Positions 13,147 to 24,374 of a stretch of 64,000 nucleotides of DNA are shown here, in pieces. This DNA is from Aspidiotus rigidus (lineage: Eukaryota > Arthropoda > Insecta > Hemiptera > Diaspididae), in the NCBI GenBank assembly GCA_035079385.1, contig JAVHKY010000028.1:3410001-3474000 (forward strand). Reading direction: 5' to 3'. The notes beneath the pieces are model-generated. The model saw only the letters and a list, made by a program, of their open reading frames with translations. It was not told the DNA's origin and did not search any database. Positions within the stretch are counted from its first letter, which is position 1. The number at the start of each line of letters is the position of its first letter. A program made the position numbers and the translations under genes.

Positions 13147-13860
13147 TTAGCTAACTGTGAAGAAGAAATATCCTCTTTTTTGAGGATGAGTGGCCCGTAG
13201 ACAAGAAGTGTTGAGCAAAGGCAGATTTCTGAGACAGTGCATTGTGAACAGCTGATTCGTGCTCCTATACAGGGTATTGCAATCGCCACACCTGATTATG
13301 TAGTTCCCACTCTTTGAAAGAGGGAGGGTAGGATCCTTGGTTGGCGAGAAGCCAAAGGGTGTAAGAGCTGCAAAAGACAACCCTGTAGCTATGATTCCTT
13401 AATAATTTTTGAATTTTATGAGAGATATGGCCCAACTAAGGCATCCGAACTTAACGCATCCTATCTCCAGCATCACCGAAGTCATGAAAGGAGGTACCTA
13501 AGCGTAATATGAGAGATTGAATTAATTTCTTTCCGGAAGTTGCGAGGAGAAAAAGGAAGACTGGTTAATCCATGCGCCATGGTTGTATCGGGTGCGCTTT
13601 TATGAGAAGCGTGATAAAGAGAATCCCGCGGATAATTTTACCGGTATAGGCAGTCTTGCAGAAAATATCAAAATCAAACATCAGAATTAGGGAGGCGGAA
13701 GATTTTGAGGTCAAAACGATGCAGAAGATAACGTCAACATATCTGAATCTTTCATGGATGTCCACGGTAAATGTAGAAAATAACTGGTGAAGGCCGGAAT
13801 CAAAAAGGAATGAGTCCATCTTATTTATATGATTAGAATCCAGCACAAACGATTCAACCC
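13147..13860 (-). pseudogene. Penelope-like element fragment
   Basis: On the minus strand, blocks of a Penelope-like polyprotein occur in the right order. RYVDVIF (around 13730) corresponds to the RT catalytic YVDD box. FDIFCKTAYTGK (around 13670) matches the conserved FxVYRKPTxTG box after RT. Farther on, KDPTLPLSKSGNYIIRCGDC (around 13330-13270) corresponds to the start of the GIY-YIG endonuclease with its CxxC, in the same context as KDPIPLLEKSGVY in the young copy at 60.3-63.2 kb. The catalytic box is mutated and frames are broken, so the copy is dead. It is much older than the copy at the right edge. Confidence 0.75.
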
Positions 13861-15536
13861 ACTCTCACTTCGAAATTCCACCTAGGAGGGGGCTAATGAC
13901 AAGAACCTTCGTTAAGATAACATTTTCCTGCAATCGCTTCCGAACCTTAGTTTTACAGCAGGTATCAGATGAAATCATCTCCTGTACTCGAATCCTCGTT
14001 TTTTGACTCGTAATACCTTGTATAAAATCGTATCACGCAGTTAGAATAGACTTTCTCTTGGCTTATGGCGATTAACAGATATAGTGTTGCCCGACTTTAT
14101 GAATAGAACCACTGGAACCATTCTTCTTTGTAAAGACGGATTGGTCACGTAGCGTCAAGCGGCATAAGAATATAAGCAAATACGAGTAGGCCTACCTACG
14201 TTCAAAAACGAGTTAAGCTTGTTGCTTCAGAAATGATAAGATATAATAAGATTATCGCCTGCGCATCTATTTCGCAACATATTTATACAAGTATCATTCA
14301 AGAAGAAAGAAGAGCATCTAGTTATTCAGTGTCGTGTAGAGCGCTGGTGCGAGACATCATTGGACTTCGTATCGCGCCAACTTTTGTTGCATTCTCACAC
14401 CCAAATGGATTGAATATTATGTACGTGAGTGAACCATTCTCTTTGTTGCATTAAAATATAGCACACAGTGGACAATTGGCTTCACACCAAGATCTAATAA
14501 AGTAATGGATCGAACAATTATATGTGTTTTTGCAAGTAAGTAGACTAGCTGATCTTTTTGACGCATGCAATATTAGTCAATGTACCTACCTCCTAAAGTC
14601 TTCAGTACGCGAACAAGGTTCAATCGCCCAAGGACAACACCGCGCGGTTCCGAACAATAAATTTTATTCAATTCGGAGTCGTAATCCGTTTACTGCGATT
14701 TATTTGACTTGTACACAACTCCTCGGCCGTCTCGAGATAAGGTGATTTACCAACTTTCATTATGAATTTCACGGGCGAGTATTTTCGGTTTATTATATGA
14801 TGTCACAATTTTTGGTGAGCCTCAAAACCTTCAGTCTGGTTTCAGAACACCGATTGCTTCGACAATTGGTCTCTCCATTCACTATTAGCGCGTCTGAGGA
14901 TGAGAAAATTCAAAATACCTTTTTTCTAATTCCAGATGGAAGCCTATTGATTATGGGAGGAAAACTGGGGAACCCGAAGGTGGCTCATAGCGAGAAAATT
15001 CCATGAAGATGCTGCGTTATATTCTGGGACATTGTTTCATTTTGTTCCGCAAGCCATCCTTGTCAACTAAGTTATGTGGAGTGAGTGGCGGTGTGGTATC
15101 CTTTTTTCATCTGCAGTAGATATTTTTCGTCCTTAATAGTTCAAATTATTCTTATTAGATGGAATTGTTTTTGGTCCCGATCTCATTTACACAAGATATT
15201 ATTTGATGTCGGACCAGCCCATAAATGAATTCAAGACCAATCCAAAGAAACTTCTGTAAAAGTAACCACGATATGATGTATGTACACTTAAAAATTTATT
15301 CCTAATCTCGAAACCGTATTGAATTACAGGAATCATCTGTAAATCGATTAATCGATACTTTAATTTGAGAAAAATTTGATTTTCATTGATTAATTTAATA
15401 GAAATAAGTTCTTCGATTTGAAGAAATGATAGAAGCGTGCGAACATAGAATTACCAGGTGCGTTCATTCAATTCTACTCGCAATGAAGACCAAGAATCAT
15501 ATAATATCATCAACGCTACTTATATCGAACAAATCT
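13861..15536. other. Non-coding sequence
   Basis: No gene or element could be supported. Open frames at 14233-14454, 14524-14745 and 14797-15006 have no flanking splice logic and no known motif. Confidence 0.4.
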
Positions 15537-15633
15537 AAAGCGTGACATAAAATTACCCTTTTTAAAAAATTTAATAATAAAATATTTTAATTCTACATCA
15601 GAAATTTCACAGTTCGTTGGTAGCAAAAAATTC

Positions 15634-15912
15634 CAAATTCAATTTCAATAAGCCGTTTATTCATTCATAGTGTAATACGTCGCACTTTATACAGCAGTTT
15701 AGGGGCCTTATGCCCAGAAATGGGCGAGCAGGCCAACGGCGATTACTACTATTATCATCAGTTAAAGAAGAAAAAACAAACAACAAAAAAGAGAAAACAA
15801 AAAACAGAAAAGCATGAATACATGAATATATGGGGGGGGGGAGGAGGGGGACTCAAAAATAGTACATTTATGAAATAAACGGTAAAGGTAATAGGGGCAT
15901 CAATGGTAATGA
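15634..15912 (-). mobile_element. Probable LINE 3' tail
   Basis: This stretch interrupts the tandem array between GTTGGTAGCAAA and AATGAGCTCAA, which are adjacent in the other units. On the minus strand it contains GCTCGCCCATTTCTGGGCAT, the style of conserved 3' end found in many arthropod non-LTR elements, followed by a TGAATGAATAAA tail. A/G-rich low-complexity sequence, including a G run at 15832-15840, makes up the remainder. The class call rests on resemblance of the tail only. Confidence 0.4.
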
Positions 15913-16530
15913 TAATGAGCTCAAGAATATAGTCAATTATAGTAACAATTATTTGTTTGCGCTGAAGAGATCAGAATAATTATTATGTTTCTAGGACACG
16001 ATAGAAAAATATAATGTACAAATATTAAAAAATTTGATAAGCTCACGTTGAAAGGTTTCACAGCCTCACGGTAATAAATTGAGTTAAACCTAGGTAGAGA
16101 GCGTCCAAGATTTTTTTTTCTGTTAATAAATGAAGCGTGACATCAAATTACCCCTTTCTAAAAATTTAATATGAAATAAATTATCAGAAATTCCACAGCT
16201 CGTTGGTAACAAACAATGAGCTCAATAATACAGTCAATCATAGTAACAATTATTTGTTTGTGCTGAAGAGATCAGAATAATTATGTCTCTAGGACATGAT
16301 AGAAAAATATCATGTAAAAAATATGATAAACTCATGTTGAAGGGTTTCACAGCCTCACGGTAATAAATTGAGTGACACCTAGGTGGAAAGCATCCAAGAT
16401 TTTTTTTCTGTTATTAAATAAAGCGTGACATAAAATTACCCTTTTTTTAAAATTTATTATGAAATAAAATATTTAATTCTACTTCAGAAATTTTACAGCT
16501 CGTTGGTAACAAATAATGAGCTCAAGAATA

Positions 16531-16825
16531 TGTGACGCGATCTAAGAAACCCCGCCACTTGTCGGAAAAACGAATTTTACAGTAGAGCAAAAAAAAAAAA
16601 CAAAAACAAAAACAGGGAAAAAATTGTCATTTCCTAATTATGTGATGAACCACGGCCGTGGATGAACTCATGGTAGATACGTTTGGTAACGTATTTACAA
16701 AATTCAAGGTAAGTTAATTCAACTACTATAACGCGGTCTAGTGGCAGTAAACGGCAGCGCGCTCAAAAATATTCTATTTTCATTAATTTTATGACAAGTG
16801 GCGGGGTTTCTCAGATCGCGTTACA
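16531..16825. mobile_element. MITE with TA target duplication
   Basis: The element is 295 bp. Its ends are inverted repeats of about 33 bp beginning TGTGACGCGATCTAAG and, on the other end read in reverse, TGTAACGCGATCTGAG, both followed by AAACCCCGCCACTTGTC. TA flanks both ends (16529-16530 and 16826-16827). Sister units of the surrounding array have this place uninterrupted, so the empty site is visible in the same window. There is no transposase frame. TA duplication suggests mobilisation by a Tc1/mariner-type transposase, which is inference. Confidence 0.85.
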
Positions 16826-17009
16826 TAGAGTCAATTATAGTAACTATTACTCGTCTGTGCTGAAGAAATCAGAATAATTCTGTCTCTAGGACATGATAGA
16901 AAAATATTATGTACAAATATTAAAGAATACGATAAACTCACATAAAAACATTTCACAGCCTCATGGTAATAAATTGAGTGACACCTAGGTGGAGAGCGTC
17001 CAATTCCGA

Positions 17010-18224
17010 TATGATGAAATTTTCTCTTTTCTATAATACTCCTCGGAGAAAAAAAATTAAAATTACCATCTTGGGGTAGACTCTTCTTTCACCTAGCGAC
17101 TCCGAGTACATGAATTACACATAAAATATTTAAAATATAAAAACGGTCAACTGTTTATTCGAGAAACAGCACTCGAATAGAAATAAGTAAATTAATTTAT
17201 CACAGTCATTTTATATAGTTAGATAACACTTACACTTACCTACCCATTGAAAATATTGAAAATATATATTTTACAAGAATGGCAGCTAAGAACTGAGAAT
17301 TAAAATACCTAATAACCTTATAACTTAAGATAATTCTTATTAATTATCAGTTCTCAAAATTCCTTGGTCGCCGAGTTCGCTTCGGCCTTCCTGAAGTCGG
17401 GTCAACATGAACTAAAAAAGAAAGAAGTCTGATGTTAAATTTTATAGAAAAAAAATGTAGCGTAAAAGTAAGAATACAAAAGTACAAGTTCACTAATCAC
17501 ACGATTATAATTAACACAGTAAATAATCCAACAAACGTGCACTCTTCCTTGACAGAACAAAGTATACTAACATGTACAGACTGTTTATACTTCTTTCGAG
17601 ATTTTCTCATCTATATTTTTTATCTTTTCTCTCGCATCGATCTTTTTCTGACGTTCGTATTGGGGATTTCCTATCGCCTCTTGATACTTACTCTCGAATT
17701 TGGCTTAATAATGAAGTCATTGATTTCGGTGCCGATCTCTCGACATACCTAGATATCTAATTATGGAACTTATCGGGTAGTTTTGTATGAATTCTTTGCG
17801 TCGATCGTCTTTCCCCTTCCTCACTTCCGCATTTTATCGATCGTAATAAATTATACCATCGTTGAGCATACGTAGCACTGTCTCCATTCCTTTCGCGATT
17901 CTCATATTCGCATACGTCTAAACGCTGGAGCTTCGTTGATCAATTGATATTGCAGTGCGTTCCTTCAAATTTCATCTCCCGCGTTCTTAGTGTAGAGATT
18001 CATATTATTGATTAGCTGTCCAAATGCTCTTATTATTTCTGATTTATTTTGCACTTGGTTCATCACTGGGTACTTCTTTCACCTCGGACAAAAACTCAAA
18101 CGGTTCTCTCGTTTAATTCGGATCTGCTTTTGTTCAAGATACCAAAAAATTACGGTTATTCCAAGACCACGCCAATTTGTAACTTCGGCGCATAATCACT
18201 TCTCTTTCCACGGCGCAAAAATTT
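17010..18224. other. Non-coding sequence
   Basis: A GTAGGTA/TACCTA-rich AT stretch is seen. The open frame at 17432-17752 is AT-driven and has no recognisable motif. Confidence 0.4.
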
Positions 18225-18712
18225 CTGCCGTACAAAGTTAAATTGACGTATATCCATTTCATGAGATTACCAAACGGTATCTTTCGCCTAACAAATGTCT
18301 AAGTGTGCGTAGTCAGCTCGTAATCAGTTTGTATGTGTGCGTGGTATCCCTTTGTGGGCGAATATTTTAAAGTGCGTTAATTTAATAAAGTCTTGATGAT
18401 TTCCTACTCAATTTTCAACAAGGAATCCGAAAATCAAATCAGTTTTTCCCAACTCGGCCTGGTTTTTGAGATAATGGAGATAGGTACGTCAAAATCATAA
18501 ATCTATCAAATTGACGTAAGTTAACTCTATTATCCCAAAAACCAGATTGAATTAAAAAAATCGAACGTCATTTTCGAATTCCTCGTTGAAAATTAGTGCG
18601 AAATTCTTCAAAACGAACTCGATTGAAGTCCATTTTTATCTTCGAGGAGAGATTATTCAGTTTCCCGCAGATCGACGTTCTGGATATGCGTCAATTTAAC
18701 TTTGTACGGCAG
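18225..18712. mobile_element. TIR/foldback element, 488 bp
   Basis: Terminal inverted repeats of 32 bp (18225-18256 and 18681-18712) differ at one position and begin CTGCCGTACAAAGTTAAATT. A second inverted pair lies inside, with TTTTCAACAAGGAATCCG near 18412 mirrored by CGAATTCCTCGTTGAAAA near 18577, and CTGGTTTTTGAGATAATGGA mirrored by the stretch near 18531-18548. The whole can fold into a long stem. No transposase frame is present and the target duplication is not clear. Confidence 0.75.
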
Positions 18713-19140
18713 ATGTTAGCTAGTTTAGATGCGCTGTAGTCAAAACTAGACAATTAAACCGGTCGAAAAAGCCACTCATAGTGATCCACAGTTTTTCAAA
18801 CCTTTTCTTACTAACCATCATCGTCAGTCATGAGAAATTCTTAGTCGATGAATTTGCTTTGGCACTCCTGAATTTAAATAAACACGATCTTAAATAGGAG
18901 AAATAAAAATTGCTATGTTCATGAAAAAATTTACCGTAGTTAGAAAATGAGGCAAGAAAAATGGTCGTGTCAAGAGAACGCATATCTATCTATAACACAT
19001 TCCAGTGAACTAAATATCTGAGACGTAAAATTTTAAACACCAGATAACTTTATGTAAAACGCAGAAAAATCATATTACGTATACCGGTACTTTGTACATT
19101 TTTTAACCCTTCTAACATAGTCTAGTACTCGATTCATATT
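18713..19140. other. Downstream flank of the ELM2-SANT gene
   Basis: No coding signal. As the gene at 19141-21897 runs on the minus strand, this is where its 3' UTR would lie. I see no convincing AATAAA in the expected place. Confidence 0.3.
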
Positions 19141-21897
19141 TCATTTAAATTTGAATTCTAAAGCCGTTCCATTCTTCTTCCAATAACTAAATTTTCCTGG
19201 AATTTCAAACTTTCTGAAATCTGAGAGGAAAATCCCTACGGCGGTAGCTTGAAAAATTGTATTGAGCCAATTTAATGAACTCACAAAAAGAGGATCGTGC
19301 ATTAAAATGTATAAAGATACACACGGACTTACATCGAGGTTTCCCCGAACGTTCATCAAAGATCAAATCCGGAGGTAGTATACTTTTGACGAATTCCTTC
19401 TCTTCTTCAGGTAAATCGTTGAAGAGTTGGCCTACTTTTGCCTTGATTTCTTTCGAGAACTTATCAATGGATTCTCGAGGAAGGACCTTTATTTTGAGGA
19501 AAAAACCACGTGAGACTTTTCATATACTTATTAACAGTCTCTTAGTACCTACTTGAACTTTTTCAGGAATCTTACCCGCCGCAATAACCGGTGACGATAA
19601 TGTTTTGTATCTGAAAGTTTAGTATTGCAGATACTTTCAACGACGACGGCTACGCGAAAAATTAATTCATCCGACTGCATCCAAGCTCCATCATCTGACG
19701 GCAAACGAGGTCGCTTATTCCTGCATTTTGTCTGATAGAAATACCTGACGAGCTGTCTGCTGGATTTATGAGATAGAACCTGTACAGAAAAATCAGTTGA
19801 CGATTGAGTTGATAAGAAATCACCTCGATGATTTGAGCACAACGTTAGTCGGTATCTACTTGTTTCAGTCGCGTCATTAATGGGAATGGAGCCGAATAAG
19901 AACGAGATCGCGGGTAGCCAGACTTCAGTTTCTTACTAGGATGCTTGATTAGATGAAAGTTCAGGTTAATCAGTTCTAATCGAAAAATCAGATCATCCCG
20001 TATCGACCAACAGTCCGGATTACCGTTTTCGTAGGTTGCGATCGTTTCACGTGCTTTGGTCACGTCAAAACGATGGTGTATCAGCATTCCTAAGGCTTTC
20101 TCTTGATCGAAACCAAACGTTTGGCGAACTTCTTCGACGTAATTGTCGACTGAAACGAGATAAGAGCTTGCGATAGAAATAGCAACGAGTCGTACTATCC
20201 CGAGGCACCTACCTATAAGTACAAATATAGGTACTTACTCGTTTCATCGGACAGAGCATGACCATTAGTCCAATATTGCACCTCCATCTCTGTTTCTGGA
20301 ACCGAATTAAATTCCAAGGTTGGATGATCTGCATCAAAGAAGAAAGCTAAATATGACCAAAATTTTCTAGATTCTTCCATGTTCTTTTACGATGGTCGAT
20401 GCAGTTGTACTCTCTTAGTACAAAGGATTTATTTGAAATTTGACGACATAGCAGGATCATGAGGGGTGCTTTAAGTCTTATTAATAATAGTAATCTTCAG
20501 CAAAGGTATAATTAAAAAATTTCAATTTCTCCAAAGACAAAAATAATTATGGTCAATAGGCAAACGTGATTATATGAGCGGTGGGTGAATCGCACTGATA
20601 AGAGAGCTGCGTAAGTTATTTCGTTGGCTAAACTATTTTATACCAAATTGTAGGCTATGTTCTAAGTGATACTGATCTGTATAATAATATATGCAGGCCT
20701 ATAAGTAAGTTATAAGTTCCTTACCGGTACCTGTCATCGGCGAACAAAACAGCGAATCAACAACATTATTAGTTACTCTGTTTGGTAACAGGGACGGTAT
20801 AATGGCAGTGTTTCTCACGACGTTGGCAACTGAAGAAATAATAATGTTCAGTTAGTTGCAATTTTGAAGAACTTAGGTACTACATATATTCAGGAAAAAC
20901 CATTTCTATTAATCTATCTTTTTTTCAAAACTATAAGAATCATTTCGTTCGTGTATTTTGTCCTAATATCAGTACGTCCTATCAAATGCGAGACCAAAAT
21001 TCTTCCCTCTCTTGGTTTATGAAATGGCAAAGTTTGAAGTAGGTAGAGAGACCTCAATGCGACGTCTGTATCTACGTACTTATTTATGCCAGCAACTAGC
21101 CTACCCAATAAATTATTTTCTCGTCCGAGTCTTGATTATCAGACGAGATGAGAGCGAGCTATATCTACCGGTACGTCAAAAACGAGCCAAGCACAGTAAT
21201 GTCTAAATATGAACTTTTGAATTCTACTTTGTCAGCTTACACAGATTCCTTTCAGAGCGGAGGAAAATCACGCCCGGTACCTATCTAATCAATAATTGTT
21301 GTGCGCATGTTTAGTGAGATTACTCAAATTTACAGAAGTCGATTCAAAATCATTTGAAAAACTTAATACCGGCTGATAAAGAACTCCTGTGAGTATATTT
21401 TGCCCTGTACATTGGGAAATAAAAATTTGATTCCACAGCTCAGATCTGTATCTCGATATGAATGAACTAATGATCGTACTAAATTCAAGACAGTAAACTT
21501 CACTTTGTGTTGTACTGTTGCAGTCGTGATTCGGGTTCCTGATTCAAGTTTGACAAGAAAGAAACGAATTTACTATGACCGTTTGAATTACACACCTGGA
21601 TCATCAGATTTAGGTTTCTTCGCAGCCGATGAAGGTTTGACTTCCTTCCTCGCAGCTTTCGGTTTCTTAACTGGAAAGAATTTAAACAGAAAGTAAGTAT
21701 TTTGGAACTGTACAACTTGAGAAACGTGAAATGAGAGATATTGTTCTTAATTGCTAACCTCGTCCATTTCTTTTCGGTGCAGCTTGTTTGTACGATACGG
21801 ACGAAACCTGGATGTTTTTTTCGTTCACATTATCAAGATCACTCAAACTGCTGATTCCACTGTCACTCTCGTAAATTATTTTCTCCGTTTTCGACAT
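19141..21897 (-). CDS. CoREST-like ELM2-SANT protein, multi-exon
   Basis: Proposed exons, in coding order: 21897-21759, 21670-21596, 20829-20725, 20328-20239, 20149-19860, 19779-19576, 19486-19333, 19220-19141 (TGA). Introns use GT...AG; the first four are all phase 1 and join without stops, giving about 378 codons. Exon 1 starts MSKTEKIIYESDSGISS; exon 2 is lysine-rich. Exons 4-5 give HALSDET, KALGMLIHHRFDV and WSIRDDLIF, the ELM2-to-SANT pattern of CoREST/RCOR; exon 6 gives QLVRYFYQTK, matching the third SANT helix. In CoREST this module tethers HDAC1/2 and, further on, LSD1. The canonical second SANT is not seen; the C-terminus (KFSKEIKAKVGQLFNDL, then FSYWKKNGTALEF) is unfamiliar. The exon 5/6 join is uncertain: the best donor (CCTA|GTAAGA at 19937) is out of phase with the best acceptor at 19779, and the frame survives only with a weaker GTAGAT donor. 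The exon 6 end is also ambiguous. It could be a fast-evolving paralogue or an early pseudogene. Confidence 0.68.
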
Positions 21898-22547
21898 GAT
21901 TTATTTTCCTCACTAGAAAAATCGGATGTGAAAAATAGGTACTTCCAAACGGTGATGTATCTGTGCGACGAGAAGTTCCGGAATATATACTCACCTCTTA
22001 AGAATGGCGAATGGAAACCGAATGAATTCTCTCTGAAAGATAAACAGGTTTCTTAGTTAATTTACCGGATTCAAATAACAAAAAATTGAAAACAATTAGA
22101 AAAGGCATTTCTGAGTACCGGTATCTAGAGATATTCTTAAAAAATCGTGCTTTGAATCCTTCAACCTCGGATGGATAGAAACATCGCGACATCCTTACTG
22201 ATGGGCGCTAAGAGCTCAACATCGGCCCACTTGCCCTTCTTTCATTTTGCAGGAACATCGTCGAGACGATATAAAATGGTTCGTGTGAGTAAAAAGAAGA
22301 AAAGTAAAGAGGAAAATTTGACAAGGTTTGTCAGAGAATATGTTGGGTGTTTCAGGAGTCTATTCTCAATTTTTATTTGAGCGAAAAATGATCAAAGTAA
22401 GTTACTTATATAATAGTGTAAATATTGCATATAAATGTGAGTACCTAGGTATATTTTGTATTCGTTTCTAACTCTACGTATTCGGCGAGAAATAATTTTA
22501 CGACCTATGTATTTGAACAACGACAAAACTTTGTCTATAATCCTTAC
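21898..22547. other. 5' flank of the ELM2-SANT gene
   Basis: The start codon of the gene is at 21897-21895, so promoter and 5' UTR should lie here. No clear TATA box or initiator stands out. Plus-strand frames at 21751-22056 and 22171-22380 overlap the flank and look spurious. Confidence 0.3.
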
Positions 22548-22760
22548 CGATATATTGGAACGATATACAGTGGCCAACGGAAGACGGCACATCTGTTAGC
22601 AGTTTAGCTGCTACAATCTGGATGTTTGTCACAACCATGTGTGGATGATTCTGGGAACTACGAGTAAGTCGTAAAACAAGAGATGCACCGTGCAAATTGT
22701 AGGTTGAGTTTATTACGTACAATATTCGGCTCAGGAACCGACTTTATACTTAGGATTTCA
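22548..22760 (-). other. Unassigned exon-like or LTR-like stretch
   Basis: On the minus strand a frame of about 65 codons (SRILYVINSTYNLHGASLVL onward) runs to ISFQYIG and stops at a good donor, CG|GTAAGG, with the exon end at 22548. The same DNA contains AATAAA and could equally be the end of an LTR. There is no homology I recognise for either reading. Confidence 0.25.
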
Positions 22761-24179
22761 GAATACTGGAAAACTGGCTACCTCGAAATATAGAACAAAT
22801 ATAGTCTAGCTCTTCCTTCGAGTGTAGTTCGGTTTATCGGCAAAGTGTTCGATTGTGCGTCTAGCAGTGAACGTATTTTCTATTTCTCGACGTATAGCGG
22901 TACGAAAAAGGTGAATTAGCATTGTACGTATATTATCGGAGTGCTAAGTGGGTGCTAAGTGAATTTGTGTATGGCTGTGGTGAGTAATCACTGAGTTCTT
23001 CCCTTAAGATATTGACTAGAATTTAATTAAAGGTCTGATAAGAGTCTATATTAGGTCGCTAAGAATTTAATGTAAAGTAAAAGTATTAGTTACCGGTACT
23101 TTAGTTTTTAGAATCAGTGCAGAGTTGAGTAATGGTCTAAACTGGTTGAGCGTTTAGTACGCAGTGGTTGATTTGGGATTTTCTACAGGGGTCAAGATGA
23201 GGTTGACCGGATGAAGCGCAGAAGCGCACATGTGGATCAAGTTTGAGTGGAGGACGAGTCTTGTCTGTGAAATGGGGCAGATCGTGGATCTGTTAGTCTC
23301 CAACGTGGTTGGAGATAGCCCAAGTTGTGGACCGTGTTGACGGTATTGGTTTCTAGTTTATCCTCTGGTGAGATGCTGGAGAAGACTCCTGAGGGAGTAT
23401 TGTTTTGTGGGTGCCGTGCTGGTGAGTGTTGTAGCACAAGTCAGACGGTAGGTTCTCAGCTGACAGGTGGGATACCGGTTGAGCTGGGACCGGGAGCCAA
23501 AAACGTAGATCCGAAGCTGAGGCTGCCCAACCTTGGTTAGGGTAAGAGCGTTTAGGTTCCTCCTTGTTGAGACACTACAGTTGGTGGGATGCCGCTGTAG
23601 CCCGTTGTGGGGACTCGTTACTCATTTGGTGAATAGCTCAGTAGTTTCTTTATGGTGAGCTGTTCCGCTGAAGGGACTGGTGACTGCATTTTTGCAGTGA
23701 CGATATCTGTGCACTGAATTATTCGATTATACTGTAGGTTAAGGCGGGAAGGGACTCAACCGTGACTTTTACAGTTCTAGATGATTGGCTGAATGTGTCT
23801 TGAAGTCGGTTCCACCCACCAAGAGCAGGCTGTTCGAGCATTTTGACAGGTAATTATTTTTGGACTTAGCTCCGGTAAGATCCTATAGCTTGATGGGGTT
23901 CTTACAATAGGTACCTAGTAAAAAAAAAAAAAAAATCGGACTATTTCTTGCTACCTACCACAATTCAACTTTGAATAAGAGCTGTGAGTGCTAGAGTTAG
24001 GTAGTTGTTGTTGTTTCTAAATTTTTTATTTAGTGTGGTAATTGTTTTGGAACAAGAACTTAATGTTGCTGCGTAACTTGATCAGATTAGCATGAGAAAA
24101 AATTGTTCACATTTTTTGGTCAATTTCGACGAACCATGTCGACTGTCTGTTTGACGTCGATTTTCACCAACCGGAACCG
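22761..24179. other. GC-richer unassigned island
   Basis: The stretch 23150-23780 is clearly richer in G and C than its neighbours but has no recognisable protein. It resembles the untranslated leader or LTR of an LTR retroelement, but no paired LTR is present in the window. GTGCTAAGTG is tandemly duplicated at 22942-22961. Confidence 0.35.
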
Positions 24180-24245
24180 AGTGCAAAATAACGTCACAAC
24201 ACGGAAAGTGCGTAACCAGAGCCAACTTTCCTTCGTGACCATACC
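24180..24245. repeat. Dispersed repeat, copy 2
   Basis: Diverged counterpart of 2990-3065, in the same orientation, sharing TGCAAAAT..CGTCACAACA..GG and ACCAGAGCCA blocks at matching spacing. Confidence 0.5.
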
Positions 24246-24374
24246 GAGTCAGAGAGCCAATCAGCATATAAGCATTACCTATGATAAATTTTCATATTTT
24301 GATATTGTTTGAACCTGACTCATTTATTTCTTTATTTTTATTAGTTGTTATTTATAAAATTTATTCAAGTGCGT

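Larger units (their letters stand above)
15537..17009. repeat. Tandem array, unit about 290 bp, two insertions
   Basis: Landmarks repeat in order: AGCGTGACAT, then CAGCTCGTTGGTAACAAA, AATGAGCTCAA, TAGTCAATTATAGTAAC, CTGAAGAGATCAGAATAAT, TTTCACAGCCTCACGGTAAT. The first landmark occurs at about 15538, 16133 and 16421; the last spacing is 288 bp. Roughly four units, the outer ones partial, are present. Two units are interrupted: by a LINE tail (15634-15912) and by a TIR element (16531-16825). Unit divergence is modest. No coding capacity is visible. Confidence 0.85.

Noticed and set aside
19555..19615. A separate small exon reading YKTLSSPVIAAGKIPEK
   Set aside because: It has an acceptor (TTTCAG) and donor (GTAGGT), but using it would require either a 43-bp intron or loss of the LVRYFY helix. 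Kept as an alternative, not as the main model.
20239..20380. An ATG at 20380 as the start of the CoREST-like protein
   Set aside because: The stretch before 20328 is better read as intron: an excellent pyrimidine-rich acceptor (TTTCTTCTTTGATGCAG) joins in phase with the exon at 20829-20725.
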